A stretch of 64,000 nt of DNA from positions 248,001 to 312,000 of the forward strand of contig JAMZAV010000364.1 of the NCBI GenBank assembly GCA_024449915.1, written 5' to 3'. The translations under genes and the position numbers were made by a program. Shown in pieces: positions 9,469 to 21,900 of this stretch. The first letter of the stretch is position 1; the number at the start of each line of letters is the position of its first letter. Under the pieces are notes generated by a model that saw only the letters and a list, made by a program, of their open reading frames with translations, made no database searches and was not told where the DNA came from. This DNA is from Sweltsa coloradensis (taxonomy: Eukaryota; Arthropoda; Insecta; Plecoptera; Chloroperlidae).

Positions 9469-12400
9469 GTAAGTTCTTGGGTAGGCCCTAGGAGGCTAAG
9501 GTCTAGCTAGGGCTGGGTCCTCGGGCCGGTACTTCTATACCTGGGGGGGTCCAACTTTTTACGAGCTAGGCCTAGGCTATACGTCAGCCATCCTGGCGGA
9601 CGTATAGGCCTAGACGTGGAACGGAAAGGATTTCGGGTGCGCTCTTATCGATTGTATCCTAGAACTAGCGCGGCGCACTGTAGCCAGCGAAAAGTTCGGC
9701 TAACCTAGCGAAAATAGTTGTTAATATAAGTTGGACCCCCCCAGGTATAGAAGTGCCCTCGGGCCTAGGCCTAGCCGGCAATATAAACCCAAAGACCTAG
9801 CCCCTTGGCCAGTCCACAAAAATCCTTTTTCCTGTGTGTGCGTACTACTTGTAAAAGTAGGCCTAGGCTACCCTACCTACTTGTACTTGCTACGGCATCA
9901 CATGTAATCCCACAGTTGCTTCTGTTGTTCTAATTTTTTCACATGGTAGAGTAGGCCTAGCCATCTTAGCTTAACCGCACCTAAATATAACACCCATTCC
10001 CGAAATTCGACACCTAGGCCTAGGCCTATGCATTGAAAAAAACTGTTGAATGTGTTGGCGCTTCCTGGAACGCAAACAAAAATCGTTTCGTTATACAGAT
10101 CACCATTCGGGGACTTAGGAGCTTTTTTACTGGCACTCGAAAAAATCCTCAACAAGGTTACCTACTAAAAAGTTCCCTAGGGCAGACCTGGTTGTGTGCG
10201 GTGACTATAACACCAATTTGTTAACTCCATCACCAAATCGCACACAGTTCCTAGACCTAATCCATATTTTCAACATGCATGAAACAATAACTTCACCAAC
10301 CAGAATAACACACTTAAGCAGTAGGCTACGCTTATTGACAACATTTTCACTTCGATTGACTCGTCTTTTCACACTTCAACAGCTCACGACCCTGGCCTAT
10401 CAGATCATCACGCTCTCACCATCGAACTTTCCCTTCCCGGCTCCAATGATAAAAACAGAGTGCACAAACGCATTTACAATGAAGCGAACATGGCTTATTT
10501 TCAGTCCCTGCTGACTAGGGAACAGTGGTCTGACTTATCAAACCACCAAAACGCGGACAACCTCTACTCGTCTTTCTTATCTACATTTCTTTTTCATTTC
10601 ATTATAGCTTTCCCCCTTCAAATCCGTACCATCAAAGAAAGTCAATCACAGCCCCTGGATAACTCAATCCCTTCGTTCCGAAACCCAGATGCTCCGTTCC
10701 CTACATGCCTCACTTAGGCTAAGTACCCGTGCAGCTCCATCTCACCCTAAGGTAAAGGAAAACTACAAAATTCTTAAGAAAGCTCATGCTAATAATATAC
10801 GTGAAGGCAAATTAAACTTTCATGGAAATTTAATTGCATCATCCCACAACAAATCTAGATCAGCTTGGTCTGTCATTAAATCACAAACTAAAGCTCTCCC
10901 CAGCAAAGACAACCTTTCCTTAATCACCAACGGCTCTCTAATCACTGAGCCTCTACTTCTAGGCAATACCCTCAACGACTTCTTTATAAACTCGGTCCCT
11001 AAAGCTTGTCCCCAATCATATCGGCACTCCCACAGTCATTCTAATACGGGAAATGGGACTTGCCCACCCAAAACTATATTTCTGTACCCCACCACCCCTT
11101 CAGAAGTGTCTAAACTACTAACAAAACTTGCTCCAAAGCACTCCGCAGGTCTAGACGAGATACCCGGGTCTCTCCTAGCAAAGTGCACCAATCTTATCTC
11201 TCACCCCCTGTCCTTCATCATTAACGAATCGCTCTCTACGGAAATTTTTACCTCCAAATTAAAAATCACCAGAGTAATCCCAATATATAAAAAGAAAGGC
11301 AAAAAAACTGACCCTAACAACTAGGCCTACAGACCAATCTCGCTCCGATCCTCTTTCTCCAAGATCTATGAATACATTATGCACGACCGCCTTATGTCCC
11401 ATCTCAACTATTATAAAATTCTTTCGCCATATCAGCATGGGTTCTTCAAGTTTCAATCTACGAATTCAGCCATCTTCAACTTTCTCTCGCATATCTACAC
11501 TGCTCTTGACTCCAGAGACACTGCCATCAGAGGCATTTTTTTATGATCTCAGTAAGGCTTTCGATTCAATAGACCACAGAACCTTGCTGTCCAAAATGGA
11601 AATCTATGGTATTAGAGGAGTTGCCTTACAATGGATGACCTCCTATTTATCTGGTTGCTCTCAAAGAGTAGAAATCCAAAGTCCCACATTCACAACCAAC
11701 TCCTCTCAATACATTTTTTCGAAGTCCAATTCATTAACAAAAGGCGTCCCGCAAGGTTCAATCCTTGGTCCCCTTGCATTCCTAATCAACGTTAATGATC
11801 TTCCCGAACATTTGCAAGATGGAGACATCATTCTCTATGCTGATGACTTCTCTCAACTGCTCACAGCCTCCAAATCACTAGCACCAACCCTTACATCTCG
11901 ACTGAACAACCAAGCCCAAGTAATGGCCCAGTACTGTAATGACAATCATTTTACTATTTCTCTTTCCAAAACAACCTTCTTGTCATTCCATACGCCTCAC
12001 AACATTCCAATCACAAGCCCCTGTATTGTGTTACAGAGCCAAAATATCAATCGTTCTATCTTTATCGTGCTCCTGGGCTTAACCCTCACTGAAACCCTAG
12101 ACTGGGCACCCCACATCGACAAAGTTTCCTCAAAAATTCTCAGTGGCTGTTACATGATCAGAAAACTGTCATATTGTCCAACCAGATATCCTAAAAATTG
12201 TATACTTTGCTCACATCCATTTCCACCTCACGTAGGCCTATGGCATCCTCTTCTGGGGTGCTTCCCCACATGCTAAAAGCCTTTTTATTTTGCAAAAGGA
12301 GGCCATACAAATATTAACACGGGTCCCCAGGCGACACTCCTGCCGCGATCTCTTTAAATAGGTTTGAGCTTTAACGCTCACCGGACTTTTAATACAAACC

Positions 12401-12917
12401 GCGGCAACTTTCGTTCGTCTGAATCCCTCCCTCTTTACACAAAACTCACAGGTCCACAACCACCTAACCAGATCCTCCAGACACATCCACCTCCCCGCCC
12501 ATAACCTGTCACTTTTCTCTAAGGGTCCTCAATATCTATCTTCCATCCTTTACAATAAACATACCTACACAGTACTGACCTCATCATCGGACACTATTTT
12601 CAAATGCAATCTCAAATCTTTCCTACTTGAGAACAGTCACTACTCCCTGCAAGAATACCTATCCTCCACTTCAGTCAAACCGAGTCTGTAGGCTAACTCA
12701 TTCCTGATCCTGCAGACATGTGATTGATTAAGTAAATCTAGCAGCCTTCAACTGCATCATTTTATCTCTGTATTTTTGTATTTCTTTGTACTTTGTTTTC
12801 TTAGCCTTGTCTGACTGCGGGTCAAGCTGGCTTGTGCCTTTTAAATTTTTGTTCTGCAAATTATTATTAACTTTTAACTTCTAACATATTATTATTATTA
12901 TTATTTTATTATTAGGC

Positions 12918-12961
<44 letters not shown>

Positions 12962-15900
12962 TAAAAAAGGTGTGAAACGGGTCATTTTGCCGCGTCGCAT
13001 TTTGCCGCGTCGCACATCTCACTTGGGCACTTTATGTATTGTAATGATACGGGTGTATTAAAACAAGAATCATAAGGTTCTTTTATTTTTCTATTGTATA
13101 TGTATCATTTGTCAAGCAATGTAACAATAATATAGGTACCGTAGGTACTTATTAACTCATGTTTTTAACATTAGCTTAGCTGGTAGTTTACTTGTAGCTT
13201 ACATCCAACCTTGCATGACGATGCAGGCTATATTTGTATTGTGTACTGATCAATGGGCCAATAAAACTAAACTAAACTAAACTCTTGAGCTCCTCTTCTG
13301 TCAGGCACTGACCCTGTACTGTAAAGACCTTCTGTTTCTTTAGTGACCAATAAGGTTTGTACCCCCAAACCCTAATATTGTTAATTGAATTTTTCTCCTT
13401 AGTTTCCCGTATCTAGACGGAAAGGAAGAAGCCCATCAGGCTCTTCCTAGTTTATCATTTTCTTTTGTCTCTCATTATATCTTAACGTCATAGTTTTCCA
13501 TCACGTTTAGCCTATGTTCTTCTCGTTTCTCGTTTTTGAGAAAATATATTCTTTTGGAAGGTGTTTTCTCTCCCCTATTGGTTCAATTATAAATAAATAA
13601 ATACACACACACACACAGAAGGACATAAGCGCTATGAGTTGAATTGTAGGCTGCGTTCGCTGTATACTCACACACACACACAGAAATGCTGTTACACCAA
13701 AAATAAAAGAACATTTTTCTAAGTTTTTACTTTAAAACTGAAAACCGTGTAACCCTTTGCACCGAAACGCCGTTACTTCGAAAATATCTACCTATACTTT
13801 TCATTTATTTCGGTCCAAAGGCGCACTCAGTATGGGCCTTAGCACAGAAACGTCGTTACACCGAAACTAATTTTAAAAGTTACCGAGTATGCCGTTACAC
13901 CGAAAATAACCAAACAGTTAAGTATTACGACCGTGTGGGTCTTTACACCGAATTGCCGTAGCACCGAATCGCCGTTACGTAGGATATTCTGCAAAAACTG
14001 TAGCTTGTCTGTATCTGCTTGAGGTTATCATGTTTGTAAATAAATTTCCTAACTTATTTCAATTGAATGCAAATGTCCATAATATAAACACGAGAGGGAA
14101 GGAAAAATTGTACCAGACTAGCCATAGATTGAAGCTGCTGGATAATGATCCCGTGAACATGGGAATTAAAGTATATAACAAATTGCCTGAAGAATTACGG
14201 AATGTTGGTGTTACAAGCTCTAGGAAGGAGTTTAAGGCTAGGATTAAGTCATTCCTTTTGGAACACAGCTTTTATTCAGTAAGTGAATATTTTGAGACTT
14301 GTATTGTATAGGACTAGCTTAAGCTAACTATAGTATCAGTACATATGTTGTGTGAACCCAAATATCTCAATTTTAATTTTAATCTAATGACTGATATATT
14401 GTATCTACATTGAAACTATTTTAATTGACCAATTGCACTCTTTTATCGAATTGAACTTTGTAAACATTGTAAACTGTTTTACTTGTACCAGTTGTGCTGT
14501 TTTATCGAATGAAATTTTTGAAATATTGTAAATACCATGTAAATAATACTTAACAATTGTACAGATCTTCCTCATTGACAACTTCAAATACTCGCATGTC
14601 TATATGACATGCATATGAGTGAACACTGTAGAAGGCTTACTTAAATAAATAAATAAATAAATAAATAAACGTCAATGAGTGTTAAGAATTGAGACTAAAT
14701 TACAGTATGTGTCTTTAGACCGAATTACAGTATTAGACCGAATTACAGTATATGTCTTTGGACCGAATCACAGTCTGTGTCTTGAGACCGAAATTTGGTG
14801 TAACGGCCCATCCGGATGGGACCTTCTCAATACTCTCAACCTAATGGTAAACAAACAAACAAACCTTTAAGTCTCTTTCATGCTAGATCGAGAATGTAGC
14901 TGGTTAACCGATCACACACCTACACTAAGTAGGCATCCGGCCTAGTGTAGCATCAAAATGCAACCAATGACGTTTGAGAACAATGTTTCCATGTCTCGGT
15001 TTTGTGTACATTATGGTCTGTAGGCCTGGTCAACATGCTGTTCTGTATTGCATTTAAATGGGTATGGGAGACCGTATGACAGAAGCGCTGCAAGCGGTGC
15101 AGTTCAACAAACTCACAGTCTGCCCCTTCATTCACCCATGAAAGGATTTTGTTGTGCAAATAAATAGCCTAAGGCTGTGAGACGGCTAAATCACAACTCC
15201 ATGCACAAGGCAAGTGCTAGACTGCCTACTGTCATCAACATTCTTTTCTTCTTTGTAAACTTGGCTGATTGTTTAAATTATAACACACAACACAGATGCA
15301 TCTGTTGTTTAACTATAAAACATTTATTGGATGAGCGTAGCCAGCGAAGCGAAGATTCCATTTAACTACACTGGAGAAAAAAATCCGGAATGTTTTTTTT
15401 TTTTTTCTTTCTTTTTGTATTTTTGTGTGTCTGTTAACACGATTCCGATTAAACCGATACTCCGATTGCGCTGAAATTTTATGGAGGCCTTCGAAATCTC
15501 TGAACTTAGAACTGCCACGTTTTTGAGCGCAATCGGGCAATTTTTTCTTATAAAAAAGGCAATTTTACGATTTTTTTAGATTTTTAAAAAATTTCTTCGA
15601 CTTATAACACCTACATGCTTTATCCGATTGTAATGATTTTTTCACAGAACCTTAATTTTATGAATAAAGATATTCGTGCAAAATTTGAGCGTAATCAAAA
15701 AATTATTTCTCTTGAAATTCGAAATTTTACGTTTTTTTTCTTTTTTAAAACAATTCTTTGACTTATAACACCTACATGCTTTGTCCTATTGTAATGACTT
15801 TTTCACAGAACCTTAATTTCATGAATTAATATATTCGTGTTAAATTTGAGTGCAATCAAATAATTATTTCTCATGAAAATTGCAATTTTACGATTTTTTT

Positions 15901-18900
15901 CTTTTTTAAAAATTACGATGAATTAAAAAAAACTAAGTTAATTTTTAATTTAATTTAATTTAATTAAAAAAAATCTTCGACTAAGTAATGATTTTTTCAC
16001 AGAACAACAGAAAATCCGCGTAACACAGCTCAATGCATCAATTACGCTCATCCAACAACGCGGCGGGACTTAAGCGTTTTCCTAGTTAAATAACATTTAC
16101 TGTTACAATATTGAATCGCAGTAATACGGACAAAAGCGTGGCTGTTGTAAGCAAATGTGGGGTAAGTAAACGTGATCATTCACAGCGCCCTCTCTCTGTC
16201 ATACGGTCTCCCATAGACGTAACGTAAGTGGCAGGAAGCTGTCAATGCCTCTGGCATCCTCTTGACCTCACGATTTTTGTTCTCCACTCAACAAAAAATC
16301 TTTATTTTGTGTTTCAGTTATTTCCAGTGCTTGTCTTTGAAAGATGCCCTAACAAGTGGTATTGGTGGTCTAAACCTATCAGTTGAAGATCTCCAAAATG
16401 TTGCGGCACAGTTACTTACTGCTCAAAAGGTCCCTTCGCCAACTGATTCTACTGTTGAAGAGATTAAATTTAGCCCATCTGGAAGCAATGGCTCCATTAA
16501 CCCATCGTCAGACATCTCACTTGGGCACTTTATGTATTGTAATGATACGGGTGTATTAAAACAAGAATCACCAGAAAAAGTAAAGACTGAAAATTCTGTT
16601 GAAGTACAATTAGAAATAGCTCGAATTTGTGATACTAATGAAGGGAAAAAATTGAGCCTAGCAAAAAAAATCACCCCATTAGAAGAAGAAAAAACTCCAG
16701 TTGCTCAATTTGTAAATAATAATTCAATAGCATCTAGTACGAGTAACACTCCAGTGACATCAGGTTATGCAAAGAAGCGCGGTGGTTGGCCAAAGGGTAG
16801 AAAACGCAAACCAGATCTTACAGATATACAACCCCCAAAAGCGCCTGCAACCGGCTATGTTCTATTTCTTAATGAGAAACGAAAAGAATTCAAAGATTTG
16901 CCTTTTCCAGAAGTCACAAAACTTCTTGGCAATGAGTGGAGTAACCTAAGCCTCGAGGAGAAGAAAATTTATTTAGATAGAGCAGATATCGAGAAGAAAC
17001 GTTATCGAGAAGAACTGAAGGCATATAGACTGTCGGATGCGTATCAATCATACCTCAACAAGAAGCGCATTAAAAGTAGGTACTTCTAGGGCTATATCTA
17101 TTGTTTCCTTGTGTAATGTGTACGAATATATAGTAGTAGTAACCAACCATATAAATAAATTTAGTAACATGGTAACTATAAGGTCCACCTACCTACATGG
17201 CAAATCCCAGATGTCTAATTTTTCAACTTTAAAGTATGAAGTGCTTTAATGGAAGGCTTGTGCATTGGCATTTTATTTGTGTGTAGGTCTTATGAAGCTT
17301 TCATTAGGCTACTATAAGTAGGGCCTAGGTCTACTGTAGGCCTTTATTAATTTATTTAGGCCTACAGGGCATTTTTTTAAAAAGGAATATAGGCCTACCT
17401 GTCGTAAAGATAATCCAGACAACATGATAAAAGACAGAACAAACTTTAAAACAACACAAGATTTGCCAGTCAATTTGAACATTTTAAAACATCACTAACA
17501 AACAGTGTGTAGGCCTATTTTATTTATATCACATTGGGTACACTTTCAGTTATTTGGAGCTTAAGGTGTCTCTATCCAAAGTTAAAAAAAAAAATTTGAT
17601 CATGCTTGTCAAAGTATTTTTGAATCACTAGGTAACCTGTAAATTTTTCAAACTCTGATCATCAATCATCATTATCCATTGCCGTTTCCTGCTTCTGGCA
17701 GGGTCAGCCTGGGTTTAGCAACCAAATTTTTCCACTTCTTTCCATCCTCTCCTCCCACAATTGTAACTTCCACATCTTCCCAGCTCTCTCCTCTTGCCTC
17801 CAATCTCTTCCTTGGCCTACCCCGTCCTCTTCTTCCTTCTTCAATCCTTCCGTCATACATTTTCTTGGGCATCCTATTTTCCCCTATTCGTTTCATATGT
17901 CCATTCGTGATTAAAAGTTGCAGGTATGCACTCTAGTGGCGAAGCGCGCGACTAGAGAATCGAGGTACCTACGACCGCGCGCATGCTATTACATAGAGAT
18001 TTGCGTTCGAATTGTGAGCGTTTGTACCTATTGATATTTCAAAATATAATCACGATTGATGGTTTACTGCAAGAAATAAGTCTTACGAAGTCAAATGATG
18101 CCTCAATTGTATCAGTATACATTTTCCAAAGATGGAGAAAACGATTTAAGTGAATGGCAGTTTTTGCGACAAATGTTGAGATTTGTTCGTTCTTATGGTA
18201 GGTGGTTGGATTTTGGCTGATTTTATCATTTGTTTTAACACTCGACAACTATGAAATGATTTTAATCTGGCGATATTAGTCTATGCTGATGTGGTATTTA
18301 CTCTTGTAGTCAACTTTTACAACAGACAGAGGGTCGGACGGAATAATAGGCATATAGGCCCTAGATCTCATTTTAAGGCCTAGAATTTGCAGGTATTTGT
18401 AGGGCCTATTGTACTTTGACAGCTTTTATGGTATTTGTTTATTACAAAGCAGGTTTGAATACGTATTTTAAAAACATTAACATAATACTCTTACATTTCC
18501 TATAGTATGCGATCTTTTTCACATATTATCTTAGTTATTTTTATTGTATGTTGCCTGTCCCATGAGCTGCTAGCCTCTATAATCTAGGATTTTAATACAT
18601 CATTATTGTGAATATGCTTATATACGTCGACATAATAACGTAGACGAAATCACTGTCAAGTTGAATATAATTTTGGTTATATATTAATTTTGTTCACGTA
18701 GTTCAAAATAAAAATAGGAAATAGAGGTCACACAAATAAAGCCATGTCTCAATCTCGGTCTCAATGCTTCGAAATCGAATCGAGTTGCCCAATTTTATCT
18801 GTCATGGTCATTGTTATCTTAGTGTTGTAATAATTGCATGTATTTTGTACAATACTAGAGCTTTTAGATAAATTTATAGCCTCCTTATTAAAATGTCCAT

Positions 18901-21900
18901 TGAAAAGGAAACTACAATATGAAACGAGATTGTGATGTTAGGCGTAGGCCTAAAGCTCTGAACTGGTGGATTGTCATATGTGAGTGCGTGTGTGTGTGTG
19001 TGTAGGGTGGGGGGCTATTTTATCATTTTATATTATTTGTATTGCCGCATTTTGTTTAAAAACCGTTTAAATGTGTGCGAAATAGGATAAATAAATAGTA
19101 AATAGTAATCGACCGTAAATCATAGCATGCATCATTTATGCATACAAGTGAAGTGCAAAAAGCGGGCACAGAAATTAGGAAAACATCATTTTACAATAAG
19201 AAAAACATCTTAATTACACTGTGAGAATATTCAGGTTGTCCAATATAACGGTAGTATATTTTAGAACGATGCAAAGATGTTGTATCGTCTCAAAATACTG
19301 TTGATTGTTATACGCCGGCGTGTGGTAAACAGCGGCTGTACCTCGTTTCTCCGGCCATATTGCAAGAATCCGCGCGACGGTGGCGCGATCTCTTGTTACT
19401 TTTAATGTCGAATACCATCTCAACCGTGTCCTTCCTATCCTGTCACTTAACTTCTCTACATAACATCCAGTATTTCTCTAATGTCCGTGTTTCTTATACT
19501 GTCCCTTGTAGTCTTGCCCACTGTGCTCCTCAGGAATCTCATCTCTGGCACCTGCATCTGACTCTCTTCTCAATCTCCCATTATCCATAGATATCTTAAC
19601 ACCTATAGTAGGCTAGATACGCAGTCTCCAATACCTCCGCACAGGCACGAGTGTACCAAATTGAAGCGTCAATCCCACCCATTCAAGATGGCGGTTTGGC
19701 GTTTTAATTTATGCTTTTTTAATGCAATAAAGTACTTTACTGGATTGTTTGATATGGTTTTAGCTTGTGCAGCATGTTATTGAACAAACAGAAACAATGC
19801 AAAGTTATTGCATACGGGAATTTAGTAATCATTTGGTGTTAAAAGTCTAATATGCTAACCTGCCAAACTGGCGGCCATCTTTAAAAATATTTTTTCGATT
19901 AATCGCTCCCATCTAATTAACATGCAAACTCACCCATTCAAGATGGCTTCCAATTGTCCCGGAAGTGGACCGCTGACTGCTAGTCTAGCCAATTATATGG
20001 GATGTCTATGCCATTATCCAGGTTCAGGGGCGCCAACTTTTCAGAACGACTGTGGGTGCTTAAAACTTAGACAGACTATAGGGGGGGTAGGGTGCAGTAG
20101 CGGCTCTGGGGTAGTTTTACTGGTGAGGCGAAGTTAATATCCTGGAGGTATTATATGGGGACCACACGGGGGTTTGGGGGCTTCGCCCTCCAACTATAGC
20201 GCTGCAGACGAAAATTTTGAAAATCTGGTTTTTAGAGTGCGTTTGGTGCGTTTTAGAAAAAAGTTGTGGGCTGAATGCAATACAAAAATAATGTAGTTTT
20301 TGTGCAATCAAAACTGGAAACCCACCAAAAAGAAGTGGGTCACTGAGGGAATAGATTATATTACATCCCTGCTAGTGGTTGGCAGGGGGGGGGGGGGCTT
20401 TGCGGTTATTTCGAATCAGCCCTACTACAATTGTTTGTCACGTTGAAAAAACAACTCTTGCATATATACCATTCAATTCCGTATGTGTGTGAACTGTGGA
20501 TGCACAAAAGAATTACCGTTTGTGATGATTTGTGTGGATGCATAGCACCCACACAAATCTATCTCGTGAGTGCTTTGACCCTCCTGCACCGACGGAGCTG
20601 GCGCCTGTGTCCATGTTTCTGCTGCATACATAGGCCTTAGGATCTGTATGAAATAGGTTTATATAGTGTCATCTTACACTGATATTGTTGGTTTTTATCA
20701 ATATAAATCTGATTTAAATTTTAATTAATTAATTTAGGTTCTATCACTATGTATACCTCAGCAGTCAATCCGAATTGTTTGAGTTCAATTCGGTTTAACT
20801 TGAAGTGTATATCACGGACATTTAACCCTCCGTCACTTGCGCGGAATTTCTTAACACCATCCCTCGCGTGGGGTTTCTCAAACCCCAAATTATTTTGGGC
20901 TGTAATAAGTGCAGTAGGATGTTTTGGGTATTTCTTTCTGTGCTCATATGATTTGTGGAACTACTATGTAGGTGGTTGTTACTGGGAGGACAGTGAAATA
21001 AAATGCCAATGAACCTTTTTGTATGAAATATTTTTTTATTGTATTTTTCAAATTTAAAAAATGGACATTTTCAAAATATTCCCAAAAGGTGTCAAAATAA
21101 TGCAATTTTAAGTTTTGTTTCACTTTTTAGTAATAAACATGAACCAGTTAGTAAACTGCAAGAAGAATTTTTCCAAAATTCCAAAATTTCAAAATTTAAG
21201 CCAAAATAGCATTGAGTTTCCCTATACTGTTACTGTAACGTGATCACTCGCACAGGGTTTCAGTAACCCCAGCCAAGTTCAGACCGGCAATATAACGACA
21301 CTTAAAGCCCTAATGATTAGAGGGTTACAAATTTCGATAACAGATAGTGACTTGAAGGTACTGAGAATCTAGAGTCGGTAATACAGTCCGATGCAGAGAA
21401 ACAGAGTCGAATGTAGACCCTGGGGTTTGTAGAACCCCACGGGAGTGACGGAGGGTTAAAGCGACTTCCTCAATCCTATTTTGATTCGAATTGAAGTTGT
21501 TGTTTTTGCAGTTTAAATAGATGCTACAAGATTCTATAAATAACACTTGAAAATACTATGAACATGTATCTCTACCTACAGCTACTTAAATATAAAGCTA
21601 CATTAAAGCCTCTAAGACTCCATTTATTGTAAAGATGTAAACATGTAATAAACAACGCCTGCCTAATAATGGTATTCACTGAAATCTAAATCTTTAAGGC
21701 AGTGTTGATCCGTATTGAACTGTATATCAAGTAATTTACTCAAGTCAATCCACTTTGGAAAGTGGATTGACTTCAATTCAAATCGAGTGTGTATATCAAG
21801 AGACTCAAACCGAATTAAACTCAAACCGACTTGAGTCAATTCGGATTGAGTGCTGTGGTATACGTAGTGTATGTCAATGGTTTGGCGGTTCCCAACCTTT

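Noticed and set aside
12886..12960. (ATT)n as a CRISPR-like or regularly spaced array.
   Set aside because: A simple microsatellite without spacers.
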